Below the pieces are notes generated by a model. The model ran no database searches. It was given only the letters and a program-made list of their open reading frames with translations, and was not told the DNA's origin. Both the position numbers and the translations under genes were made by a program. Below, piece by piece: positions 43,266 to 51,864 of a stretch of DNA of 64,000 nt. Position 1 is the stretch's first letter. The number at the start of each line of letters is the position of its first letter. This DNA is from an uncultured Slackia sp. GTDB taxonomy: Bacteria; Actinomycetota; Coriobacteriia; Coriobacteriales; Eggerthellaceae. The stretch covers positions 1 to 64,000 of the forward strand of contig NZ_CALUMA010000107.1 in assembly GCF_944321625.1 (NCBI RefSeq). The letters run 5' to 3'.

Positions 43266-44036
43266 ATGACTGAGATTGAACGCGACGTCGTGTACATAGA
43301 GAAGGCGGAAGACGGCATCGCCGTCATCTACCTGAACCAGCCCAAGAAGAAGAACGCCATCAATGCGCGCATGATGGAGCTTCTGACGCAATGCCTCTAT
43401 GAGGCGGACGCCGATGACGAGGTGCGCGTGATCGTTCTGCGCGGGTCGGGCAACTGCTTCACGAGCGGCGGCGACTTGAGCCAGTCCTCCCCCGAGGAGA
43501 ACACCCCCGAGCATGCCCGCAAGACCTATCGCAAGTACTGCCAGGCCGTCTGGGCCCTGCGCTCTATCGCCAAGCCGGTCATCGCCATGGTGGACGGCTA
43601 TGCCGTGGGCGGCGGATTCGCCCTGGTGCTTGCCAGCGATCTGGTGTGCATCTCGGAAACCGCCCAGATCATCCCGGCGTTCTGCCAGATCGGCATTGCT
43701 CCCGAGATGGGTGTGGTGAAGTTCTTGCCCGAGTTGGTGGGCGCGCAGCGCGCCAAGGAGATCGTGTTCCTGGGCGACCGCATCAGCGGCCAGCAGCTGT
43801 TCGATATGGGCATCGCCAACCGCGTGTGCGCCTCCGAGGATCTCGAGGCCACCACGATGGGTCTCGCCAAGCGTCTGTCCGACATGCCCGACGCCTCTAT
43901 CCAGGTTGCCAAGTGCATGTTCAACGGCCTTGCAGACTGGAACCTGCAGACGTCCATGAACAACGAGCAGACCGCTTCGCCGTTCTGCACCACTACCAAG
44001 GCCTACGCAAAGACCATGGAGAAATTCGCGCGCTAA
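43266..44036 (+). CDS. Enoyl-CoA hydratase/isomerase family protein
   Basis: 256 residues of the crotonase fold: VIYLNQPKKKNAINARMMELL, the oxyanion-hole segment GNCFTSGGDLSQ, VDGYAVGGGFALVLASDLV and the active-site region AFCQIGIAPEMGVVKFLPELVG. It hydrates or isomerises an enoyl-CoA. Start codon lies 10 bases after the flavoenzyme stop, with AGGAGAT; they are one operon. In cai-type clusters this position is filled by CaiD (crotonobetainyl-CoA hydratase), which is a reasonable model here. Confidence 0.92.
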   Translation: MTEIERDVVYIEKAEDGIAVIYLNQPKKKNAINARMMELLTQCLYEADADDEVRVIVLRGSGNCFTSGGDLSQSSPEENTPEHARKTYRKYCQAVWALRSIAKPVIAMVDGYAVGGGFALVLASDLVCISETAQIIPAFCQIGIAPEMGVVKFLPELVGAQRAKEIVFLGDRISGQQLFDMGIANRVCASEDLEATTMGLAKRLSDMPDASIQVAKCMFNGLADWNLQTSMNNEQTASPFCTTTKAYAKTMEKFAR

Positions 44037-44045
44037 CGTGCGCAA

Positions 44046-44123
44046 AGGCCCGTCCCGCTTCCGCAAGGAGGGGGAGGAGCGGGACGGGCCTCGCCGACGG
44101 GCGCCGGTCACTCGCCGGCGCGA
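44046..44123 (+). other. Two GC-rich hairpins inside the operon
   Basis: AGGCCCGTCCCGC (44046-44058) pairs with GCGGGACGGGCCT (44079-44091), and GCGCCGG with CCGGCGC (about 44100-44121). Neither has a T tract. They fill the 139-base gap between hydratase and CoA ligase and may tune mRNA processing or partial termination. Confidence 0.55.
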
Positions 44124-44175
44124 CGTGGGGCCGGACGAAAAAAGGGAGCGTCCGATAAAGGAAGGGATTGACGCG

Positions 44176-45759
44176 ATGGGCTACGAGCAATACGACAACA
44201 TCATAGAGCCGTTTCTCGAGAACGTGCGCGCGCATCCGGACCGGCTCGCCTGCGTATGCGGCGACGTCACCCACACCTACGCCGAGATGAACGTGCTGAC
44301 CGACCGCATCGCCCGTGCGTTCGTCGACCGCGGCATAGGCGCCGGCGACAAGGTGGCCTACCTCATTCCCAACAGCATCGAGCTGGTGGGCGTGTATCTG
44401 GCCATCCAGCGCATCGGCGCGGTGGCGGTTCCGCTGAACTACCGCCTCATCTCGCGCGAGATAGCGTTTCTGACCAACGCTGTTGACGCGAAGCTGCTCG
44501 TGTTCGACAAGCAGTTCGTCGACAAGGTGACCGCCGTCCTGAGCGTTTTCGATTCCGACCTCGACCTCATGGGCGTGGGCACCTCGACGCCGTACGCGCC
44601 CCGGCTGTGGGACCTCGCCAGCGAGGCGCCCATCGACCCCGAGGTGCCGCTGTTCAAAGACGCGTCGGCGCTTTCGCGCATCCAGTTCACCGGCGGCAGC
44701 ACGGGCCTTCCCAAGGGCGCGTGCCGCACGCACCGCCAGGACCTCACCGAGATCCACGCGTGCATCGCGTCCAACGACATGCTGGAGATGGACCATCCCG
44801 TGGCGCTGATCCAGTGTCCGCTCGAGCATCACGGCGGGCACAGCTGGTTCATGTCGGCGCTCTCCGCCGGCGCGACCACGGTGATCTGCGGCAAGTTCAA
44901 CCCGCAGAGCATCCTCGCCCAGATCGAGCAGTACGGCGTGACCCACATGATCCTCCTGCCGCCCACCACGTACCTGCGCCTCATGCGCGACGAGCACGTG
45001 GGCGACTACGACCTGTCCAGCATCCGCATCGTGCAGAGCGCCGCCGGCGCCATGACCCCCGAGGTCATATCCGAGGCGTTCGAGGTGTTCCCCAACACCG
45101 AGGTCAACTACGGGTGGGGCCAGAGCGAAAGCGGCACCGGCACCAGCATCCGCATCACGCGCGACATGGTGGAGCGCCGCGTGCCCGAGCTCGCCTCCGT
45201 GGGAACCCCCATGGAAACGCTCGAGGTACGCATCGTGGACGACGACGGGCGCGACGTGGAGGAAGGGCAGTCGGGCGAGGCGATCGTCAAATCGCCCGCG
45301 GTCATGTCGGGCTACTACGGCCAGGACGACCTCACGCGCAACGCGTTCACCGACGACGGGTGGCTGCATACGGGCGACATCATGCGCCGCGACGAGAACG
45401 GCTACCTCTATCTGATGGCCCGCAAGAAGGACATGATCAAGTCCGGCGGCGAGAACGTGTTCATCAACGAGGTGCAGACCGCCATCCTGCGCAACCCCAA
45501 GGTTGCGGACTGCGTGGTGTTCGGCACGTCCGACTCGGTGATGGGCGAGGCGGTTGCCACTGTGGTGCAGCCGCAGCCCGGTGTGGAGCTGACTGTCGAA
45601 GAGGTCCAGGAAACATGCAAGCAATACATAGCGAGCTATAAGAAGCCCCGCTATGTCGAATTCATCGACGACCTTCACAGAGACGATGCCGGCAAGGTTC
45701 GTCTGAAGGATGTCATAGATTACTTCGACCGCAAGAGAGCAGAGAAGGAAAGGAAGTAG
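44176..45759 (+). CDS. AMP-forming acyl-CoA ligase (CaiC/BaiB-like)
   Basis: 527 residues of the ANL superfamily. The AMP-binding P-loop reads FTGGSTGLPKGA; later motifs are YGWGQSESGTG, VGTP, GWLHTGDIMRRDENGYLYLMARKKDMIKSGGENVFINEVQ and the catalytic lysine region DDAGKVRLKDV. It couples an acid to CoA using ATP. Its likeness to crotonobetaine/carnitine-CoA and bile acid-CoA ligases fits the surrounding genes. It gives the locus an ATP-driven entry, while the CoA-transferases supply an ATP-sparing route. A GGAAGGG box lies about 9 bases before the ATG. Confidence 0.92.
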   Translation: MGYEQYDNIIEPFLENVRAHPDRLACVCGDVTHTYAEMNVLTDRIARAFVDRGIGAGDKVAYLIPNSIELVGVYLAIQRIGAVAVPLNYRLISREIAFLTNAVDAKLLVFDKQFVDKVTAVLSVFDSDLDLMGVGTSTPYAPRLWDLASEAPIDPEVPLFKDASALSRIQFTGGSTGLPKGACRTHRQDLTEIHACIASNDMLEMDHPVALIQCPLEHHGGHSWFMSALSAGATTVICGKFNPQSILAQIEQYGVTHMILLPPTTYLRLMRDEHVGDYDLSSIRIVQSAAGAMTPEVISEAFEVFPNTEVNYGWGQSESGTGTSIRITRDMVERRVPELASVGTPMETLEVRIVDDDGRDVEEGQSGEAIVKSPAVMSGYYGQDDLTRNAFTDDGWLHTGDIMRRDENGYLYLMARKKDMIKSGGENVFINEVQTAILRNPKVADCVVFGTSDSVMGEAVATVVQPQPGVELTVEEVQETCKQYIASYKKPRYVEFIDDLHRDDAGKVRLKDVIDYFDRKRAEKERK

Positions 45760-45763
45760 GCCA

Positions 45764-46939
45764 ATGGATTTCAAACTGACCGAAGAGCAGGAGCTGCTGC
45801 TTGAGAGCGTCGACGAGGTGTGCGAGCGTTACGGCACCGAGCAGTATTTCAAGGAGTGCGACGAGAAGCATGTGTGGCCCAAGGAGTTCACCGACGCGCT
45901 TCTGGAGAACGGCTTCCAGTCGCTGGGTCTCGATGAGGAGTACGGCGGAACCCCGGTTGACGTTCAGACCCTGATGCTGGTGGCCGAGCGCATGTGCAAG
46001 AACGGCGTGCCCATCTACATCTACGGCAACCTGTGCGCCCTCAAGGACATGACCGAGTACGGTTCCGAGGAGCAGAAGGAGCAGTGCTTCGCCGAGGTGG
46101 CCAAGGGCAATCCGGGCTTCGTTCTGGGCTTCACCGAGCCTGGCGCCGGCTCCGACTCCAGCGCTCTTGCCTCCACCTACACCCGTCGCGACGGCAAGGT
46201 GTACCTCAACGGCAGCAAGTCGTTCATGACCAACGCCGTGAACTCCAAGTACATGCTGTGCGTGGCCCGCAACTCCGAGGATGACGCCAGCCTGCGCGAG
46301 AACCGCTCCAAGTTCTCCATGTGGTGGGTCCAGCTGCATGACGACGAGGGTAACCTGATGCCGGGCATCTCCATCGAGCCGCTCGAGAAGATCGGCTGGA
46401 ACATGGGCAACACCTGCGAGCTGCACATGGAAGACGTCGAGCTTGAGGAAAGCGCCCTGGTGGGCACCGAGGGCAACGGCTTCATGCAGGCCATGGTGAA
46501 CTTCGAGGTGGAGCGCCTCATCGCCTGCGCCCAGAGCCTGGGTGCTGCCGAGTGCGCCTTCGAGGATGCCACCCGCTACGCCACCCAGCGCATCCAGTTC
46601 GGCAAGCCGATCGGCAAGAACCAGCTCATCCAGGAGCACATCACCGAGATGTACATGAAGATCGAGAACATGCGCAACTGGGTGTACAAGACCGCGTGGA
46701 AGATCGACAACGGCGAGCCCGTGCAGATCGATTCCGCCGTGGCCAAGCTGTACTGCGGCCGCGCCGCGTTCGAGGTCGTCGACACCGCGCTGCAGGTCAT
46801 GGGCGGCATCGGCTACACCAAGGACTGCCGCATCTCGCGCCTGTGGCGTGACCAGCGCGTCTACCGCATTGGCGCCGGCACCGACGAGATCATGATTCAC
46901 ATCGCCGGCCGCGCCATCCAGAAGCTGTATCAGGATTAG
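45764..46939 (+). CDS. Acyl-CoA dehydrogenase (CaiA-like)
   Basis: 391 residues of the acyl-CoA dehydrogenase family: helical N-terminal domain, FAD-contact motif VLGFTEPGAGSDSSALAS, beta domain with GKVYLNGSKSFMTNAV, and the C-terminal FGKPIGKNQLIQEHITEMYM and MGGIGYTKDCRISRLWRDQRVYRIGAGTDEI blocks. It oxidises an acyl-CoA or, as CaiA does with electron-transfer flavoprotein, reduces an enoyl-CoA. It starts 4 bases after the ligase stop (GGAAG box), so it is co-translated. No etfAB genes are in the window; electron partners must be elsewhere. Confidence 0.93.
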   Translation: MDFKLTEEQELLLESVDEVCERYGTEQYFKECDEKHVWPKEFTDALLENGFQSLGLDEEYGGTPVDVQTLMLVAERMCKNGVPIYIYGNLCALKDMTEYGSEEQKEQCFAEVAKGNPGFVLGFTEPGAGSDSSALASTYTRRDGKVYLNGSKSFMTNAVNSKYMLCVARNSEDDASLRENRSKFSMWWVQLHDDEGNLMPGISIEPLEKIGWNMGNTCELHMEDVELEESALVGTEGNGFMQAMVNFEVERLIACAQSLGAAECAFEDATRYATQRIQFGKPIGKNQLIQEHITEMYMKIENMRNWVYKTAWKIDNGEPVQIDSAVAKLYCGRAAFEVVDTALQVMGGIGYTKDCRISRLWRDQRVYRIGAGTDEIMIHIAGRAIQKLYQD

Positions 46940-46944
46940 TGCCG

Positions 46945-46970
46945 TTCCGCCGGCTTGCCAGCCGGCGGAA
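46945..46970 (+). terminator. Hairpin after the acyl-CoA dehydrogenase gene
   Basis: Perfect 11-bp arms TTCCGCCGGCT and AGCCGGCGGAA around TGCC; only TTGCTC follows, so termination may be partial and the next gene could still be in the operon. Confidence 0.6.
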
Positions 46971-47174
46971 TTGCTCGATGAGGCGCTGCGACGCTGCGAG
47001 CGAGCCTAGCGGCCGGCTTGGCCCTTATGCTCCCCTCGGCGCGTGCGAAGCACGCTTGGGGTCGCGGCGGGCCAATCCGACTCGCCAGGCTCGCCCTCGC
47101 TGGCTTTTCAGCAACCTGCAGGATCATGGATGACCTGCAGGCATCTAGGCAAGTTACGTTGAAAGGGGAAAACA

Positions 47175-47972
47175 ATGGCAGAACTCTTCGATCCCATGGG
47201 CGACCTGTTGGCCGAGCAGGCTCAGGTTGACGTTCTGGTTCAGGACTTCACCGAGGAGGACTGGAACAAGATGGCCTCCTACTGCACCACCTGGAAGCTC
47301 AAGGACGTCATCGCCCACATCGCCATGTTCGACTACTGTGCCGCCGAGCTTCTGAACGGCCGCGGCGAGAGCGTGAACGCCGTCGCCGATGCATTCTCCG
47401 ATCAGGACGAGCACTATCATGTCATGAAGTGCCAGGACATGACTGGCGCCGAGATCCTCGCTTTCTGGCGTGAGCAGCGCACCCTGATGAACGCCACGTT
47501 CATGGAGCAGGGGCCCAAGGCCCGCGTGCCGTGGGCTGCCGGCATCCCGCCGATGTCCAACCGCTCGCTGGCCTCCGCCCGCCTGATGGAGCTGTGGGCG
47601 CACTCCGTCGACATCTACGACGCCCTGGGCCTCGACCCCGTGGTGAAGGACCGCATCACCTCCACGCTGTTCCTGTCGTGGCAGGGCCGCCCGAACATGT
47701 ACAACGTGAACGGCCTCACCTTCGACCCCGAGATCCCGATGTACCTTGAGCTCACGCTGCCCTCCGGAGAGGTCTGGGCCAAGGGCGACCCCGAGAGCCC
47801 GAACTACATCAAGGGCACCGCGAAGGACTGGGCGCTCGTCGCCATCCGCCGCCGCAACTGGATGGACACCGACCTCGAGGTCGTGGGCGACGAGGCGCGC
47901 ACCTACGCCACCATCGTGCAGACCTACGCCGGCCCCGCCGAGGCGGCCCCCGAGGCCAAGCGCCAGCGCTAA
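47175..47972 (+). CDS. DinB-like / maleylpyruvate isomerase-family metal-binding protein
   Basis: 265 residues. The N-terminal four-helix bundle has WKLKDVIAHIAMFDY and SNRSLASARLMELWAHSVDIYDALG, where the His, Glu and His form the metal site of the DinB_2/MDMPI_N fold (the TIGR03083/03084 type family). The C-terminal ~90 residues (YLELTLPSGEVWAKGDPESPNYIKGTAKDWALVAIRRRN) match the SCP2-like second half. Relatives are thiol-dependent isomerases or transferases, but many have no known substrate. It follows the CoA operon after a 235-base gap containing a hairpin. AAAGGGG precedes its ATG, and a clean terminator ends the unit. Confidence 0.8.
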   Translation: MAELFDPMGDLLAEQAQVDVLVQDFTEEDWNKMASYCTTWKLKDVIAHIAMFDYCAAELLNGRGESVNAVADAFSDQDEHYHVMKCQDMTGAEILAFWREQRTLMNATFMEQGPKARVPWAAGIPPMSNRSLASARLMELWAHSVDIYDALGLDPVVKDRITSTLFLSWQGRPNMYNVNGLTFDPEIPMYLELTLPSGEVWAKGDPESPNYIKGTAKDWALVAIRRRNWMDTDLEVVGDEARTYATIVQTYAGPAEAAPEAKRQR

Positions 47973-48020
47973 GCGGACTTCGTTCGCGCCAGCGCAGAGG
48001 CGAGTCGCATCGCCGTTCTG

Positions 48021-48048
48021 GGGAGGAGCGTATGCTCCTCCCTTTTTT
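48021..48048 (+). terminator. Terminator at the end of the CoA operon
   Basis: GGGAGGAGC and GCTCCTCCC around GTAT, followed by TTTTTT. Confidence 0.92.
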
Positions 48049-48074
48049 CACGCCTGAAAAAGGTTAGGTTGCTA

Positions 48075-48090
48075 AGCATAAAGCATGCCA
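48075..48090 (-). promoter_or_regulatory. Degenerate sigma-54 site upstream of rpoN
   Basis: On the minus strand TGGCATGCTTTATGCT, differing from the consensus only in the first T of TTGC. It points away from rpoN and into a terminator, with no gene to serve. It might be a binding site through which sigma-54 holoenzyme affects its own gene, or chance. Confidence 0.4.
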
Positions 48091-48186
48091 AATTTCTTTA
48101 AAGCGCCTCCGGTCTACCGAAATCCCATAGAAAAAAAGGCCAAAACGACTAAAATGGAGCATGCACGTCGTTTTGAAAGGGGGAGC

Positions 48187-49650
48187 ATGGCAACCACGCG
48201 TCTGGAAATGCAGCAGTCTTCCCGCACGGCGACGAAAACCAAGACCAAAGTCACGCTTGCCCCCGTGGCACTCCAGGGGCTGGAGATTCTGTCGCTTCCG
48301 GTAAGCGCGCTTCCCGATTACATCTCGAAAGCCGCGGAATCCAATCCGCTGCTGGAAGTGAACTACGACGACGATCTGCTCGCGTTCTCGGAAATGCCGA
48401 ACGAGAACGCGTACGAGGATATGCTTGCCAGTGCCGAGCAGAACGACGATCAGCCCGAACCGCTCATCCGCCCGCGCGGCGATGCGCCGCTTCCAGGGCT
48501 TGCCGGCGACTGGGATTTCTCGCGCATTCAAGATGATTGCATGGAAACCGAGACCCTTCGCGAATACCTGCAGTTCCAGGCGTCGTGCCTGGACCTTTCC
48601 GCTGCCATGTTGAAGCTGGTCGATGCCGTTATCGAAGGCATCTCAGACGATGGGTATTACACGGGCGATGTGGGCGTGGTTGCGTTCGAGCACGGCGCCG
48701 AGCTGGCGTCGGCCGACGAGGCCCTTCGAATCGTTCAGGGCCTGCAGCCGGCAGGCGTGGGTGCTAGGTCGCTTTCAGAATGCCTGGAGCTTCAGGTGGA
48801 CGAACGTGATCCTCATCGCGACGCTCTGCTTTGTCTTGTGCGTGAACATCTGGGTGACCTGGCCGAAAACAAGCTGACCGTTTTGGCCAAGGCTCTCGGC
48901 GTGGACATGGAAGACATGCTGGATATGAAGCGCACCGTGCTGGAGATGAATCCTCGACCGGGCGCGGCGTTCTATCAGAAGACGGACGCGCGCTACATCA
49001 TTCCCGACCTCATCGTGAGAAAACTTGATACGCGTCTCACGGTAGAAGTGACCGGGATGATGGAAAAGTGCCTCTCCCTCAATTCCGATTACGTTTCGAT
49101 GCTCGAGGGCGCAGGGCTCGATGCCGAGGCGCGCGGGTATCTCGCCGAGAAACGCGAGGAGGCCGACCGGCTGCTGCGCAACCTCGACCATCGAAGCCGC
49201 ACGCTCGAGCGGTTCGGGGCGTTTCTGGTGGAGAAGCAGTTCCGCTTCTTCCTCATGGGCGGGGGAGCGCTTTCGCCCATGAATATGCAGCAGGCGGCAG
49301 ATGCGCTGGGCGTGCACGTGTCCACCATCAGCCGCACGGTGCAGGGGAAATACGTGCAGACGCCCTGGGGAACGTTTCCGCTCAAGATGTTCTTCACGCG
49401 TTCGTTGCCGCGCACCGATTCGGAAGGCGTCGGCGGGGGCGTATCATCGTTCGAAATCAAGAAAATGATCAAGGCTATCGTTGACGAGGAAGACAAAGAG
49501 CATCCGCTAAGCGACGCGAAGATCACCGAGGTGCTCAACGGGCGCGGCGTGGAAATCAAGCGCCGCACGGTCGCCAAATACCGAGAGTCGCTGGGCATCG
49601 AGCCGCAGGCCCGCAGGCGCTGGGCGGTGAAGCCAGGGATTGACGACTGA
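48187..49650 (+). CDS. rpoN: RNA polymerase sigma-54 factor
   Basis: 487 residues from the ATG after GAAAGGGGGAGC. Region I (LEMQQSSRTATKTKTKVTLAPVALQGLEILSLPVSALPDYISKAAESNPLLEV) and the acidic region II are recognisable. The core-binding domain follows, with DARYIIPDLIVRK, and then the -12 recognition helix-turn-helix (NMQQAADALGVHVSTISRTVQGKYVQTPWGTFPLKMFF). The RpoN box is KRRTVAKYRE (~458-467), which reads the -24 element. All functional regions are present. It directs transcription only with an activated enhancer-binding protein, whose gene follows after 30 bases. Nine matching promoters surround it. RpoN is generally considered missing from most Actinobacteria. Confidence 0.95.
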   Translation: MATTRLEMQQSSRTATKTKTKVTLAPVALQGLEILSLPVSALPDYISKAAESNPLLEVNYDDDLLAFSEMPNENAYEDMLASAEQNDDQPEPLIRPRGDAPLPGLAGDWDFSRIQDDCMETETLREYLQFQASCLDLSAAMLKLVDAVIEGISDDGYYTGDVGVVAFEHGAELASADEALRIVQGLQPAGVGARSLSECLELQVDERDPHRDALLCLVREHLGDLAENKLTVLAKALGVDMEDMLDMKRTVLEMNPRPGAAFYQKTDARYIIPDLIVRKLDTRLTVEVTGMMEKCLSLNSDYVSMLEGAGLDAEARGYLAEKREEADRLLRNLDHRSRTLERFGAFLVEKQFRFFLMGGGALSPMNMQQAADALGVHVSTISRTVQGKYVQTPWGTFPLKMFFTRSLPRTDSEGVGGGVSSFEIKKMIKAIVDEEDKEHPLSDAKITEVLNGRGVEIKRRTVAKYRESLGIEPQARRRWAVKPGIDD

Positions 49651-49680
49651 CGAACGACGAGAGACTGGCAGGAGGCATAG

Positions 49681-51786
49681 ATGTACGATCGCAAACGTCT
49701 CGCAGAGGCATGGAGGACGTTCGTTACCACGGGCGTGGTCGATGAGGATGTGGTACGTCCCGAGATCGCCCGTTCATGGCGCCGCTGCCGTGCCGCCGGC
49801 GTGAACCCGTGGTCGTCGTACTATCCTTCGATCGATGAGGCGTTGCTGAGGGAGAAGCGTAAGAAGTACGCCCATTCGTTGGCGGCGAACACGCCGATCA
49901 TGCGCGTGATCATGGCGCTCCTCGAATGCAACGTGTCGCTCATGGACCAGGAGAACTTCGTATTCGAATTCATATCGCCTCTGAGCTACTACCCCCGCAC
50001 GTTCGGCACGTACGTGTTGGAAGAAGAGGTGGGCACCGGCAATGCGACGGTGGTTCCTTACGAGAAGAAGCCGGTACGCGTGGAGGGGTTCGAGCAGTAT
50101 CGCTCCATCGCCCAGACGTATTCGGGCGTAAGCGCCCCGTTCATCGATGCGAACAAGAAGTATTTCGGCGCCCTGAATTTCAACGACCCGTTCAACCCGC
50201 TGCCCGAGTACGCGCTCGACATGTGCGCCATGGGCGTCGATTTGGCGAACGAGCTGTTCTCGGCGGGCAGGTCGCTGAATGCGCGCCTGTCCACGGCGGA
50301 ATTCTTCGCGCCGCTTGCCAACCTCATGGACGAGCCGGTGCTGATACTCGATCTTCAGGGGCATGTGCTGCTCGCCAACAGCGCCATGCGTTCATATGTG
50401 GCCGGATACGAGGATTTCTCCTATGCGAGCCAGTCGATCGACGCCTACCTGTCCAAGAAGACGAACGCGTCGTATCTGATGCGCGAGCCCATCAAGGACG
50501 GCCAGCCGCTCGCCATTTCGTTCAAGGCTCCTCGCAAGAAGGGCGAACGAACCCTCTACCTGGTCAGGAGGCGCTCCATCGACCTTGGCAACGGCCTCAC
50601 CTACGTGGTGTGCGTGTTCAAGGAATCTGCGAAAACCGCCAAGGTGGTTGTGTCGCGCACATCGGAGCCCAAGGTCATGGGCCGCGCCACCACGCGCGAG
50701 ACCGTGAACTACATCGGCGAATCCGACGCCTGGATGAAGGTGGACAAGCTGGTGCGCAAGATTGCGCCCATCAAGGCTAACGTGCTCATCCTCGGCGAAA
50801 CCGGCACCGGCAAAGAGGGGGTGGCGCGTGCCATTCACGCCATGTCGGGGCGCAAGGGTAATTTCATCGCCATCAACTGCGGCGCCATTCCGCGCGATCT
50901 GTTCGCCGCCGAACTGTTCGGCTACGAACGCGGTGCGTTCACCGGCGCCAACGAGAGCGGCGCCCCGGGCAAGATAGAGGCGGCCGACGGCGGCACGCTG
51001 TTCTTGGACGAGATCGGCGAGATGCCGCTCGATCTGCAGGTGGGCCTTTTGCGCGTGATTCAGGATCAATCGGTCACGCGCCTGGGTTCGACGGAAGCGC
51101 GCAAGTTCGATGTGCGTTTTCTGGCGGCCACCAACCAGGATGTACGTTCGCTCATCGACTCGCAGAAGTTCCGCGCCGATCTGTATTACCGATTGAGCAT
51201 GGTGGAGATAGAGCTGCCTCCGCTGCGCCGCCGCGATGGCGACGTGAGGCTTCTGGCGGACTACTTCAACAAGGATCTATCCGAATCGCTGCAGCTTCCC
51301 TATACGCCTTTGCCCGAGGATGTGATGGAGGCGTTGCAGAACTATACGTGGCGCGGCAACGTGCGCGAGCTGCGCAACATCGTGGAGCGCACGCTGATCA
51401 TGGCGGGCGAGGGTGCCAACGTGACGCTCGACGATTTGCCGGCGCACATTGCAAATTCCGTTTCGACGGGTTCTAAATTCGTAGGTCCAGCGTTGAACAT
51501 GTCCGGTCTTGCCCAGGCGAGCGCGAAAAAAACATCTACACAAGGTGGCGCTAAAAATCCTTCTTCTGACGCTCATGGTGAAAAGGGTGAAAAGGGTGAT
51601 GTGGACGCATTTGCCCCTAAAGGCGAGGCCAACGCTGAGCGAAACCGAATTATTGCACTTGTGGAAGAGCACGGTGGGAACATGTCTAAGGCCGCCAAAG
51701 CATTGGGCATTTCGCGTAACACGCTGTACAAACGCATGGAGCAGCTTCATCTTAGGGTGAAGGTTGAAGTGGTTATCGACGAATAG
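49681..51786 (+). CDS. Sigma-54-dependent enhancer-binding activator (AcoR-like)
   Basis: 701 residues. The N-terminal sensory part begins [17 protein letters not shown] and contains a GAF-like domain (~60-200), as in AcoR, then a PAS-like domain (~215-320). The AAA+ domain has Walker A GETGTGKE (~373), the sigma-54 contact loop GAFTGA (~418-423), Walker [18 protein letters not shown] and sensor II-region [16 protein letters not shown] Fis-type helix-turn-helix ([21 protein letters not shown]) ends the protein. There is no receiver domain, so it probably senses a small molecule directly. GGAGG precedes the ATG. It is the only activator of this class in the window and the natural partner for all the sigma-54 promoters. 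Confidence 0.94.
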   Translation: MYDRKRLAEAWRTFVTTGVVDEDVVRPEIARSWRRCRAAGVNPWSSYYPSIDEALLREKRKKYAHSLAANTPIMRVIMALLECNVSLMDQENFVFEFISPLSYYPRTFGTYVLEEEVGTGNATVVPYEKKPVRVEGFEQYRSIAQTYSGVSAPFIDANKKYFGALNFNDPFNPLPEYALDMCAMGVDLANELFSAGRSLNARLSTAEFFAPLANLMDEPVLILDLQGHVLLANSAMRSYVAGYEDFSYASQSIDAYLSKKTNASYLMREPIKDGQPLAISFKAPRKKGERTLYLVRRRSIDLGNGLTYVVCVFKESAKTAKVVVSRTSEPKVMGRATTRETVNYIGESDAWMKVDKLVRKIAPIKANVLILGETGTGKEGVARAIHAMSGRKGNFIAINCGAIPRDLFAAELFGYERGAFTGANESGAPGKIEAADGGTLFLDEIGEMPLDLQVGLLRVIQDQSVTRLGSTEARKFDVRFLAATNQDVRSLIDSQKFRADLYYRLSMVEIELPPLRRRDGDVRLLADYFNKDLSESLQLPYTPLPEDVMEALQNYTWRGNVRELRNIVERTLIMAGEGANVTLDDLPAHIANSVSTGSKFVGPALNMSGLAQASAKKTSTQGGAKNPSSDAHGEKGEKGDVDAFAPKGEANAERNRIIALVEEHGGNMSKAAKALGISRNTLYKRMEQLHLRVKVEVVIDE

Positions 51787-51805
51787 GGCGCTTGTGGGGT
51801 TGCAA

Positions 51806-51821
51806 TGGCATGATTCTTGCT
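51806..51821 (+). promoter_or_regulatory. Sigma-54 promoter of MFS carrier D
   Basis: TGGCATGATTCTTGCT, immediately after the activator gene and 45 bases before the carrier start. Confidence 0.87.
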
Positions 51822-51864
51822 AATTGGCAGCTAAACGATAGTTATCAAAAAAGATTGGATATCG

